A stretch of 23,524 nt of DNA from Bifidobacteriaceae bacterium (GCA_031266115.1 JAISBQ010000188.1:1-23524), one strand, 5' to 3'. Shown: positions 14,657-21,580, counted from the stretch's first letter. A program made the numbers and translations. The notes: a model not told the origin generated them from the letters alone.

Positions 14657-15457
14657 CTAGGCAAGGCGGGCCTCCAATTCTTCATGGGCCGCAAGCGCCA
14701 TGGCGGGCGGCAGCTTGATGAAATGGCCGTCAGCGTCATCGGGCAGGATTGCATCCAAGCCGTGCCGGGTGGACGTCCGGCCAATGACGATAGCGGGGCG
14801 ATCCGAGGCTATGGCCTGATCGAGCGCCGTTGCGATGGCTCCGACATTGTGGCCATCCACCTCATAGACGTCCCAGCCGAACGCCCGCCACTTCTCGGGC
14901 AATGGTTCGACGGTGGTGATCGACGAAACCGGTCCGTCGACTTGTGAGTCGTTCGCGTCAAGCACCGCGACGAGGTTCGTCAGCCGCCAGTGGGCGGCGA
15001 ACATCGCGGCTTCCCAGACCTGCCCCTCCTCCATCTCACCATCGGAGAGGAAGGCGAAGGTCCTCGCGTCGGTCTTGCCGCGGAGGCGATTGGACAATGC
15101 AAAGCCGGCGGCTCCCGTCAGGCCCTGGCCGAGCGATCCGCAGGACAGCGACACACCTTGAGACCGATCTGTGCCAATGGCCTCGAACTCGGAGTCGTCC
15201 TGGCCATACGTGTCCAGACCGGCCGCGTCCAACATTCCAAGCTCCGCAGCCGCTGCATACGCGCAAACGATGTAGTGACCGGGAGAGACCACCACATCAT
15301 CGTGGGCCGGCCGCAACGGCCCGCCGTACACGCTGGCATAGAGTTCGGCAGCCGACAGGGCTTGGCCCAGATACCCGAACTGGAGGGGCTCCACCATACG
15401 AAGGGCGCGCAACCTGATGCGATCAGCCAGTGCGCTGATCTCGGCGAGGTCCGGCAT
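14657..15457 (-). CDS. Split transketolase, N-terminal (ThDP-binding) subunit
   Basis: 266-residue subunit binding the diphosphate and magnesium of thiamine diphosphate. It shows SPGHYIVCAYAAAAELG (H61), CGSLGQGL and the cofactor motif SDGEMEEGQVWEA (DGE at 139-141) ending in the Asn of DAND. The segment equivalent to the usual SGHPGGS reads FGYLGQA, so Tyr29 stands where the common transketolase histidine lies. This suggests a different donor or acceptor, as in some specialised catabolic transketolases. The ATG follows GGAGGG; the TTG just before it is a poorer choice. First gene of the leftward operon and directly behind a strong promoter with two operators (15478-15532). Confidence 0.92.
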   Translation of the reverse strand: MPDLAEISALADRIRLRALRMVEPLQFGYLGQALSAAELYASVYGGPLRPAHDDVVVSPGHYIVCAYAAAAELGMLDAAGLDTYGQDDSEFEAIGTDRSQGVSLSCGSLGQGLTGAAGFALSNRLRGKTDARTFAFLSDGEMEEGQVWEAAMFAAHWRLTNLVAVLDANDSQVDGPVSSITTVEPLPEKWRAFGWDVYEVDGHNVGAIATALDQAIASDRPAIVIGRTSTRHGLDAILPDDADGHFIKLPPAMALAAHEELEARLA

Positions 15458-15477
15458 CAACCCTCCTTGGTTGTGAG

Positions 15478-15504
15478 TGGCTAGGCCTAATAGTGGCTAA
15501 GCCA
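15478..15504 (-). promoter_or_regulatory. Tandem operators of the transketolase operon
   Basis: Two sites: TGGCTAGGCCT (15478-15488) and TGGCTAAGCCA (15494-15504), the latter a perfect 11-bp palindrome. Start-to-start spacing is 16 bp, about one and a half helical turns. The second abuts the -10 box and the first lies 20 bases upstream of the start codon, so a bound protein would block RNA polymerase. The form resembles FadR-subfamily operators (TGG-N5-CCA). Confidence 0.75.
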
Positions 15505-16243
15505 GTATGGCAGAACGCTCCGGCGTGGTCAAGCGTCTCGCCGCTTGAATCCATCGTTGGATGACGGCCGTGAAGCCGCCATCCATGGAGAGCGCTCGGC
15601 CGCTCACGCAATCTGAGGCCCCGATGCTGAGAAGATGGCTGGCTCCACCAGGTCGGCAGAATCGCCCCCGGCTCGGGCCAGTAACCGTGTCGCGTTCAGT
15701 CCGGTCGGGCCGGCGCCACAGGCCAAGACCTGATCGCCGGTCTTCGGGCGGAGCTTGTCCACCATGCGCGCTCGGACGGACACGGGTTCCGAGAGGCAGC
15801 CATGGGGCAAGCTGGCTGATTCGGGGAGTTGGAACAATTGGTCCGGGCGCCAGATCATGTACTCGGCCATGGCGGCGCTTTTGTCTCCGTCGGCCGCAGC
15901 GCAAGACTTTCGTTTTCCCGTCCTGCGCCAATAGCAGGCGCCGCAGAAATGAAGGAAGTTGCATCCGACTTGTTTCCCCACTTGGGCAGTGGCTCGTCAG
16001 GTCCGTCCCGAGCTCTTCGATCACGCCCGAGACTTCGTGGCCCAAACCTTGGGGCGTGTGGGCGGCGAACGCTCCCTCGGCAACATGGGGGTCGGAGCCG
16101 CAAATCCCACTGTGGGCGAGACGCGCTCGGACCCGTCCCGGTCCGAGGCTCTGCTCGGGGGAATCGACCACTTCCACCTGACCGCGCAGCGCGGGATCAA
16201 GGTCATCAACGAGTCCTATCTTGGTGACGGCGACGGTCCTCAC
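15497..16243 (-). pseudogene. Decayed zinc-alcohol dehydrogenase fused to SDR tail
   Basis: From a GTG at 16243 (AAAGGA upstream) the sequence encodes the N-terminus of a medium-chain zinc dehydrogenase: VRTVAVTKIG, SGICGSDPHVAEG, GLGHEVSGVIEELGTD. Near 15985-16005 the frame breaks. The continuation lies in another frame (QVGCNFLHFCGACYW, structural-zinc region; AEYMIWRPDQLFQLPES; GDQVLACGAGPTGL, Rossmann) to about LVEP near 15630. The original frame then resumes with SDR-like C-terminal sequence, DCVSGRALSMDGGFTAV. The locus therefore looks like a dehydrogenase 5' part frameshifted and joined by deletion to the 3' end of a neighbouring SDR gene. The dehydrogenase C-terminal third and the SDR body are missing. 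Its promoter and operators are intact. Confidence 0.82.
15504..15532 (-). promoter_or_regulatory. Promoter of the transketolase operon
   Basis: On the minus strand, TTGACC (plus 15527-15532), a 17-bp spacer and CATACT (plus 15504-15509). This is 5/6 and 4/6 of the sigma70-type consensus at ideal spacing, followed immediately by the operator pair. One of the best promoter matches in the window. Confidence 0.7.
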
Positions 16244-16308
16244 GAGGCGTCCTTTCCTGCAATTGGGGGTGGTCACCTCGCCGGTCTGGTCAGCGACTAT
16301 GCTGCGAT

Positions 16309-16334
16309 TGGCTAGGCCACAATTGGTTAAGCCA
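16309..16334 (-). promoter_or_regulatory. Tandem operators upstream of the decayed gene
   Basis: TGGCTAGGCCA (16309-16319) and TGGTTAAGCCA (16324-16334), spaced 15 bp start to start. The order and relation to the -10 box are the same as at the transketolase promoter. Both sites differ from the perfect palindrome by one base pair. Conservation of the pair in front of a dead gene suggests either recent decay or a still-used control point. Confidence 0.72.
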
Positions 16335-16361
16335 GTATACGCAAGCCCCATTCTTCGTCAA
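16334..16361 (-). promoter_or_regulatory. Promoter of the decayed dehydrogenase
   Basis: On the minus strand, TTGACG (plus 16356-16361), a 16-bp spacer and TATACT (plus 16334-16339). The -10 box is 5/6 of consensus and abuts the second operator. GCCCC (16345-16349) and GGGGC (16362-16366) form an inverted repeat within the promoter. Confidence 0.65.
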
Positions 16362-16469
16362 GGGGCGCCTGGGAGATCCGTGCATCCACGCATTCGCGTG
16401 CATTTTGCGGCGTGATCCACGACCGCGCCAGCCCTCAGCCCTGTTGGCGGGCCGGTGGTGGCGAGTTCC

Positions 16470-17348
16470 TCAGCGCGTCAGGATTCGAACGAGGGACGAA
16501 TCGTCCTCCGCGCCATGACCGGCCGCCTGCGCGAGCAAGTAGCTTTGTTCCGCCACGGCGGCCAATGGCGTGGGAAGCTCGCCCTGCTTCGCGGCGCGGG
16601 TGACTATGCCAAGGTCCTTCACGAAGATATCTGTGCGGCTGAGCACGGGCGGCGCCGCGCCCAGTAGTTCCTGGACGATCCGCGGGCCGCGGTCGGCCAG
16701 CATGAACGAGGCCGCTGCGCCTGCGCCTAGGGCGTCCAGAGTTTGGCGTAAATCCAACCCAAGCTTGTCCGCCAGGGCCAGCGCTTCGCACGCCGCCGCG
16801 ATATGCACACCGCACAGTAGTTGGTTCACCGTCTTGAACGCTTGGCCCGCGCCCGGGTGGTCCCCGACGACGATCAAAGTCGAAGACAGGGCTTCCAGGA
16901 ATGGACGCGCAATGGCCAACTGGTCCGGTGCTGCGCCCACCGCTATGAGGAGTTCGCCGTGCTCGGCGCGGGCAGGACCGCCAGAGACGGGAGCATCGAC
17001 TAGGCCTATGCCTGACTCGTGGAGTCGTCGCGCGGCGGCCGCAGCCGCATCGGCCCCGATCGTGCTGGTAATGATCATGGTCGAAGCGGATGGCAGTGCT
17101 CGGGCTATTCCCTTGGTTCCGTAAAGAAGAGAATCCAGTTGAGCCTGGTCCCGTACCGCTAGCAACGCAACGTTGGTGATCGACACGGCTCCCACGGCGG
17201 TCTCGGAGACTGCGACACAGGCCTGTTCGGCTGCACAGAGTCGCTCAGGATCGGGATCGTAGCCGATAACGTGGAACTTGGTCGCCAGCGACTTCGCCAT
17301 TGGCAACCCCATTGCGCCGAGACCGAGCACCGCTATGGTCCTGCTCAT
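16470..17348 (-). CDS. L-threonate dehydrogenase-like beta-hydroxyacid dehydrogenase
   Basis: 292-residue NAD(P)-dependent enzyme of the 3-hydroxyisobutyrate dehydrogenase superfamily. It has the dinucleotide motif GLGAMG (9-14), the substrate loop DAPVSGG (118-124), and the catalytic lysine K172 with N175 in FKTVNQLL. The following GVHIAAACEALALA and TDIFVKDLG are as I recall for LtnD (YgbJ), which oxidises L-threonate to 2-oxo-tetronate. It is coupled by an ATGA overlap to the DUF1537 kinase upstream, the usual partner of LtnD, which supports the call. Neither the isomerase OtnI nor the decarboxylase OtnC is in the window. Substrate could be another aldonate; start is the coupled ATG. Confidence 0.85.
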   Translation of the reverse strand: MSRTIAVLGLGAMGLPMAKSLATKFHVIGYDPDPERLCAAEQACVAVSETAVGAVSITNVALLAVRDQAQLDSLLYGTKGIARALPSASTMIITSTIGADAAAAAARRLHESGIGLVDAPVSGGPARAEHGELLIAVGAAPDQLAIARPFLEALSSTLIVVGDHPGAGQAFKTVNQLLCGVHIAAACEALALADKLGLDLRQTLDALGAGAAASFMLADRGPRIVQELLGAAPPVLSRTDIFVKDLGIVTRAAKQGELPTPLAAVAEQSYLLAQAAGHGAEDDSSLVRILTR

Positions 17349-18817
17349 CTTGCCTCGCCTCTCGAAGCCTGGCTGCTGACTAACTGTGGCGAACTGAGCA
17401 GGTCAACCACTTCAACCAAGGTTGTGTCGTCTCCAACGTTTCCGGGGAACACTGCATAGGGCACATCAGCGACAGGACCATCGGCCGGCCTCCAGAGCGC
17501 GACGATTCCGGGTTGAAGGCATCCGGCGACTACCGCCCGGCGCATCCGCAAACCGTCGCGCGCTATGTCATGAGAGGTTATGCCGCCCTTGGCTATCACG
17601 AAGCGAGGTGTTACCGCGTCCACCACCTCGGCCACGATCCGCGTGAGTCCTCGAGAAACGGTACGGGCGATCCGCAGGGAGCTGGCCGCGTCCTGACCGG
17701 CGCGTTGTGTCCTGCTCGAATAGAGCACCACGTTCGACTTGGCTACCGAGGCAGCAATTGACGCAGCAATCGAAGCAGCCGATCGAGAATGGCCAGTGCC
17801 CGAAGAAGTGGCGTCGAAAAGGTCGTCCACGCACATCTCGACGAACACCGTCCCAGGCGCATGGAGTCGCAGATGCTCGAGTTGCCGAGTGGAGAGGCTC
17901 ACATGCGAACCAACCACAATAAGGCCGCCCAGCGCGCACGGGCGCGACCCGGCGCGTGTTTCGGCCCTTGTCAATGGAGCGCCGGGGGCTTGACCGATCA
18001 GTGCTCTGACGAAAGACGGCCCGCACCGCGGTAGGAAATTCGTGCCGGAGCGTAGTGCCCCCAAGGCCACGGCGCGTAGGTCGTCTTCGCAGACCGAGTC
18101 GACAGCGACCAAGCTCCCATTAGCAAGACGAAGCAGTTTGCCTGCGACAGCGTCTGGTCCGGCGCGAACCGCGTGAAGGTCCAGTTCTGTCACCTTGATT
18201 TCCCTTCCCGAACGCTCCACCGCATAATCCGCCAATCGCGACGAGCGATACGAGAAGGAGGCGTCCCGAGCAAACTCAGACTCGCCCGCGCCCACGAGCT
18301 GATCTCCCGGTCCACGGAGGTAATGGACGCCGCCGATCGTCACCCGCCCGGCCTCTGGAAAGGCCATGGCCAAGAGCACCGCAGTGATCTCCGGCTCGCC
18401 GAGTTCCGCCAAAGTCGCTGCGATCACATCGGTTTCCGCCGGGAAGTGGCCGCGGAGCGTTGAGTCGCTGCGTGAAGCGAAACGCACCCTTATCCCTGCG
18501 TGGCGGGCGGCGGCGATGCTGTTCCGTACGATTTCGGCGTTGCGTTCGGCCGCGTCTTGAGGGCCGAGGCTGCGCGAATTGGTCTCCACGAAGACTGCTG
18601 GAGGTCCATGACCTTTTTCGATCTCGGCATAGGCCCACTCAAAGTCGGGAATCTGCCACGAAGTCAGGACGATCACGTTGCGAACTGCTTGAGTGCCGGT
18701 CGGATCGTCATCACTCACGATCAAGACCGCGCCTTCCCAGCAAGCCCTGATGGCATCCGCAGACACGGCGTGCTCGCCAGGGTACCGAGCAAGCAACTCA
18801 GTTTGTGAAAGTGTCAT
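17345..18817 (-). CDS. Four-carbon acid sugar kinase (DUF1537; OtnK/DtnK type)
   Basis: ATP-dependent kinase of the four-carbon acid sugar family, 490 residues, full length. The N-terminal domain carries DDDPTGTQ (36-43), the hallmark substrate-binding loop. The C-terminal nucleotide-binding domain has FVIAKGGITSHDIARDGL and the closing VFPGNVGDDTTLVEVVDLL. Family members phosphorylate 3-oxo-tetronate (OtnK) or D-threonate/erythronate (DtnK); pairing with an LtnD-like gene favours the first. The ATG is chosen by homology to the family N-terminus; its ribosome-binding site is poor, and a GTG 45 bases upstream is open but has no better one. First gene of a two-gene leftward unit, divergent from the second regulator. 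Confidence 0.87.
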   Translation of the reverse strand: MTLSQTELLARYPGEHAVSADAIRACWEGAVLIVSDDDPTGTQAVRNVIVLTSWQIPDFEWAYAEIEKGHGPPAVFVETNSRSLGPQDAAERNAEIVRNSIAAARHAGIRVRFASRSDSTLRGHFPAETDVIAATLAELGEPEITAVLLAMAFPEAGRVTIGGVHYLRGPGDQLVGAGESEFARDASFSYRSSRLADYAVERSGREIKVTELDLHAVRAGPDAVAGKLLRLANGSLVAVDSVCEDDLRAVALGALRSGTNFLPRCGPSFVRALIGQAPGAPLTRAETRAGSRPCALGGLIVVGSHVSLSTRQLEHLRLHAPGTVFVEMCVDDLFDATSSGTGHSRSAASIAASIAASVAKSNVVLYSSRTQRAGQDAASSLRIARTVSRGLTRIVAEVVDAVTPRFVIAKGGITSHDIARDGLRMRRAVVAGCLQPGIVALWRPADGPVADVPYAVFPGNVGDDTTLVEVVDLLSSPQLVSSQASRGEAR

Positions 18818-18875
18818 TTCTTGGGGGCTTTCTGTTCCAACATCCTCGGTGCCGGCTGGCACGAAGGTGGCGGGG

Positions 18876-18904
18876 TTGCGTCCTGGACATCAGACCTCTA
18901 ACAT
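18876..18904 (+). promoter_or_regulatory. Promoter of second regulator
   Basis: TTGCGT (18876-18881), a 17-bp spacer and TAACAT (18899-18904). Each box matches the sigma70-type consensus in 4 of 6 positions at ideal spacing. The -10 box lies inside the palindromes at 18899-18918, which implies repression when they are occupied. Confidence 0.5.
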
Positions 18905-18918
18905 CTGATGTTATCAGA
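18899..18918. promoter_or_regulatory. Overlapping palindromes, likely operator of second regulator
   Basis: Two perfect palindromes share bases: TAACATC-T-GATGTTA (18899-18913) and TCTGAT-GTT-ATCAGA (18904-18918). A further ATCAGA half site lies at 18889-18894. The region lies between the divergent kinase and the second regulator. The sequence is unrelated to TGGCTNAGCCA, so it probably serves another protein, most simply the adjacent regulator acting on itself and on the kinase unit. Confidence 0.65.
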
Positions 18919-18941
18919 ACCGAGGCTAGTCGAGGGGCGCG

Positions 18942-19658
18942 ATGGATCGGAACACATTGGCAAGAGAACTGGCCGACTCCTTGCTGGATGGAATCGTCGA
19001 TGGTCAGTACGCCATCAGCGACACGTTGCCGCCAGAGGTGGAATTGGCCGATGCCGCCGGCGTGAGCCGCTTGACCGTGCGTGAGGCGGTCGGCAACCTG
19101 CGCGCGCGGAATATTGTCGCGGTTCGGAGGGGCCTTGGGACCTTTGTGAATCCCCTGGATAGCTGGAGCGATCTGGACGCGGTGATGTATGCCTCGGTTC
19201 GACGCGGCGATGCGCGCGCCGCCGAGCAGTTGTTGGAGGTGCGCCGGGTCGTGGAAGTCGGCGCGGCCGAGCTCGCCGCGCGGAACCGAGATTCCCGATC
19301 AGTGTCCGCGCTTGATCGAGCCATAGAGGACCTTGAAGAGGCTGACTCCATCAACGACGGACAAGCGGCCACGAACGCGGACTTAGCCTTCCACGACGCG
19401 ATCTTGCGCGCCACCGAGAACGCGATCATGCAAGCGCTCTACGCGCAATTGCGTCACACCTTGGAGTTGACCCGGCAACTGACCTCGTCGCGTTCGGACG
19501 TACGAAAGAGCGCGATTTCGCATCATCGAGCCATTAGAGACGCCATCGCAGCCGGGGACGTGGTTGCCGCGGGTCATGCCATGAGCGCCCACATGGACCA
19601 GACCTCGGCCGACTATCGGAGACTCGTCGGCCCTGAAGGAGGGAGAGATAGTGATTGA
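18942..19658 (+). CDS. GntR-family regulator, FadR subfamily (second)
   Basis: 238-residue repressor. The winged helix spans about residues 5-68 (LPPEVELADAAGVSRLTVRE, RRGLGTFV). The FCD domain follows with RVVEVGAAELAARN, DLAFHDAILRATEN and SHHRAIRDAIAAGD, whose Asp/His residues fit the family's metal/ligand site. The HTH reads LPPE rather than the usual LPSE. Start ATG follows GAGGGGCGCG. Its stop overlaps the start of the SDR gene by eight bases, so the two are coexpressed. It is only distantly similar to the first FadR-type protein by eye. Expected ligand: a sugar acid or intermediate of the block. Confidence 0.88.
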   Translation: MDRNTLARELADSLLDGIVDGQYAISDTLPPEVELADAAGVSRLTVREAVGNLRARNIVAVRRGLGTFVNPLDSWSDLDAVMYASVRRGDARAAEQLLEVRRVVEVGAAELAARNRDSRSVSALDRAIEDLEEADSINDGQAATNADLAFHDAILRATENAIMQALYAQLRHTLELTRQLTSSRSDVRKSAISHHRAIRDAIAAGDVVAAGHAMSAHMDQTSADYRRLVGPEGGRDSD

Positions 19659-20424
19659 CAAACCGTTCCCGGCGGAACGCACAGCCATTCTGACGGGTGC
19701 GGCCTCCGAGCGCGGCATCGGACGGGCGACGGCCGAGCTTCTGGCGAGTCAGGGCTGGGCAATAGCGATCATCGACCTGCACGAGGCAGGTTGCCGCGAA
19801 GCGGCCGCCGCTGTGGCGGCAAACTACGGCGTTCCGGCGCTGGGCATCGCTGCGGACGTCACCGACCAGGTCGCCATAGATGAGGCGATCACCAAGATAG
19901 AGGCGGAACTACCGCCAGCAGTGGCGCTGGTCAACCTGGCTGGAGTCAGTTCGCCGACCGCTTTCATGGATGAGACGGTCGCGGGTTGGGAACACGTCTT
20001 CAAGGTCAACGTGACAGGTGCTTTCATCGTGTGCCAGCGAGTCCTCGGGGGAATGGTCGAACGTGGACTGGGGCGAATAGTGTGCCTGTCCTCGATCTCG
20101 GCTCAGCGCGGAGGTGGCACCTACTCAAAGTCCGCGTACAGCGCCTCGAAGGCCGCTCTGATCGGAATGGTCAGGTCGATCGCGAGAGAGCTGGGACAAT
20201 ACGGAATCACGGCCAACTGCGTGGCGCCCGGCGCAGTTGACACCGACATAATGGGCGGCCCCCTGAGCGGCGAGCGGAAAGCGCGGATGGCGGAGGGGAT
20301 TCTGGTGGGCCGCATCGGCCACGCCAGCGAGGTCGCTGGATTGATCGCCTTCCTGATCGGGGACAAGGCAGGATACATATCTGCCGCGACCTATGACATC
20401 AACGGGGGATTGCAGATCTCTTGA
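19651..20424 (+). CDS. Short-chain dehydrogenase/reductase
   Basis: 257-residue classical SDR of the FabG/glucose-dehydrogenase type. Cofactor motif TGAASERGIGRA (TGxxxxRGIG), NLAGVSS, N-V-T-G and the catalytic S150, Y163 and K167 (SAYSASKAAL) are all present. The C-terminus AATYDINGGLQIS is the family's usual end. The D-residue after the second strand (IIDLHEAG) suggests NAD(H) rather than NADP(H). The GTG start follows GGAGGGAGA within the regulator's last codons. Likely oxidises or reduces a secondary alcohol of the imported compound or an intermediate; the exact substrate is not inferable. Confidence 0.9.
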   Translation: MIDKPFPAERTAILTGAASERGIGRATAELLASQGWAIAIIDLHEAGCREAAAAVAANYGVPALGIAADVTDQVAIDEAITKIEAELPPAVALVNLAGVSSPTAFMDETVAGWEHVFKVNVTGAFIVCQRVLGGMVERGLGRIVCLSSISAQRGGGTYSKSAYSASKAALIGMVRSIARELGQYGITANCVAPGAVDTDIMGGPLSGERKARMAEGILVGRIGHASEVAGLIAFLIGDKAGYISAATYDINGGLQIS

Positions 20425-20425
20425 C

Positions 20426-20473
20426 CCTGGCCCAGGACCAGGCCCAGGAGCAGGACCAGGCCCAGGACCAGGC
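20426..20473 (+). repeat. Tandem CCAGGM hexamers after SDR stop
   Basis: Eight hexamers: CCTGGC, CCAGGA, CCAGGC, CCAGGA, GCAGGA, CCAGGC, CCAGGA, CCAGGC. Alternation of A and C at the last base gives a 12-bp higher period. The array begins one base after the SDR stop codon. It is not coding in any supported frame and is too short for CRISPR. It may be a polymerase-slippage tract. Confidence 0.8.
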
Positions 20474-20601
20474 TCCGAGTCGAACACTCCATTGGCGCAG
20501 GATCAGACGCTCAGCAGAACCGGCCCCGGCTGCCTGACCCAAGCGCACGGCATCGACACCCTGGCCAATAACTCCAAAAGCCCCGCGTGGGCCAAACTCC
20601 C

Positions 20602-20630
20602 TTGACACCGAGTTGCGCGCGGGGTTCACT
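20602..20630 (+). promoter_or_regulatory. Promoter of dehydrogenase/ALDH pair
   Basis: A perfect -35 TTGACA (20602-20607), a 17-bp spacer and TTCACT (20625-20630) as a weak -10 (3/6). The operator palindrome follows eight bases downstream. A weak -10 with a perfect -35 is common at regulated promoters. Confidence 0.5.
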
Positions 20631-20637
20631 GGACTGA

Positions 20638-20650
20638 GTGGCTAAGCCAC
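20638..20650 (+). promoter_or_regulatory. Perfect operator palindrome before dehydrogenase/ALDH pair
   Basis: GTGGCTAAGCCAC is a perfect 13-bp palindrome whose core equals the site at 15494-15504. It lies at about the transcription start, 34 bases before the ATG. Only one site is seen, unlike the tandem pairs elsewhere. Confidence 0.75.
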
Positions 20651-20683
20651 TTATTGCGAGCAGCGATGCCAAGGAGGGACACG

Positions 20684-21580
20684 ATGGGGTTTGAGCACGT
20701 GGGGTGGCTGGGCACGGGCCGGATGGGCTCGGCGATGGCCCGCAGGTTGCTGGACGGAGGCGTCGACCTGATGGTCTGGAACCGGACCACCGCGAAGACG
20801 AGCCCGCTGGCGGAGGCGGGCGCGCTGGTGGCGGATTCGATCGCGGACCTGGCCGCCAGCGACGTGGTCTTTGTGATGGTCGCGACATCGGAAGACCTGG
20901 TAGAAGTGGTCCTCGGCCCAGCGGGGCTTCTGAGCGGTTCGGTCATGCCACGGGTCGTCATCGATTGCTCGACGGTCTCCGCCGAGGCGTCCGCCGCGGT
21001 TCGGGCCGGAGCCGCCGAGCGGGGCGTCGGCTTCCTGGCGGCCCCGGTCTCCGGCAATCCGCACGTGGTCGCCCAGGGTGGCGCGGTACTGATGGTCTCT
21101 GGTCCGCGCGAGATGTTCGATCAAGTGCGATCGCTCCTGGCGTTGACCTCCAAAGCCGCCGTCTGGGTGGGCGAGGCCGAGCAGGCCCGCCTGGTGAAGA
21201 TCTGTCACAACCTCTATCTCGGTTTGATCGTGCAAGCGTTGTCCGAGGTCACGGTGCTGGCGGAGAAGTCAGGCGTGCCGCGCGAAGCCTTCCTCGATTT
21301 CCTCAACTCGACTGTTCTGGCGACCCAGTGGGTTCAGCGACGCACTGAGGACCTGCTCTCGCTGGACTGGACGCCCACGTTCACCTCGTCGCTGCTGAGG
21401 AAGGACTTCGACCTCGGACTCGAGGCCGCCCGGTCCGCCGAGTCGCCGATGCCCTTGACCGCGGTGGTGTATCAGCGCATCCAGGAGGCCATCGCCCGCG
21501 GGCATCGCGACGACGATTTCTTATCCATGTTCGAGGTCCAGGCTGAGTCCGCCGGGCTCGAGTTGGAGGCACGCCCATGA
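20684..21580 (+). CDS. NAD(P)-dependent beta-hydroxyacid dehydrogenase
   Basis: 298-residue member of the 3-hydroxyisobutyrate/tartronate-semialdehyde reductase superfamily. The Rossmann motif is GTGRMG (10-15), the substrate loop is APVSGNP where SGG is commonest, and the catalytic lysine is K172 with N176 in LVKICHN. The SGNP loop and the absence of the usual GxGxxxK glycines mark it as a different branch from the LtnD-like protein in this block. The ATG has AAGGAGGGA at ideal distance. Its stop overlaps the ALDH start (ATGA). With that enzyme it probably handles successive alcohol/aldehyde oxidations or a semialdehyde branch point. Confidence 0.87.
   Translation: MGFEHVGWLGTGRMGSAMARRLLDGGVDLMVWNRTTAKTSPLAEAGALVADSIADLAASDVVFVMVATSEDLVEVVLGPAGLLSGSVMPRVVIDCSTVSAEASAAVRAGAAERGVGFLAAPVSGNPHVVAQGGAVLMVSGPREMFDQVRSLLALTSKAAVWVGEAEQARLVKICHNLYLGLIVQALSEVTVLAEKSGVPREAFLDFLNSTVLATQWVQRRTEDLLSLDWTPTFTSSLLRKDFDLGLEAARSAESPMPLTAVVYQRIQEAIARGHRDDDFLSMFEVQAESAGLELEARP

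Larger units (their letters stand above)
20425..20683. other. Spacer with hexamer repeat, then promoter
   Basis: No credible gene. The first 50 bases are a degenerate hexamer array (20426-20473); the middle (20480-20600) shows no motif I recognise. The end holds the promoter, operator and ribosome-binding site of the next gene. No terminator with a T-run is visible after the SDR, so some read-through is possible. Confidence 0.5.

Noticed and set aside
16380..16405. CACGC-ATTC-GCGTG hairpin followed by CATTTT as a terminator
   Set aside because: The T-run follows on the plus strand, away from the leftward gene that would need it, and the stem is only five pairs.
20426..20473. CRISPR-like array
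   Set aside because: Repeat unit is six bases with no spacers and no cas genes nearby.
20393..20605. Gly-Pro repeat peptide encoded over the hexamer array
   Set aside because: Arises only from reading the repeat in one frame; start lies inside the SDR gene and no ribosome-binding site precedes it.
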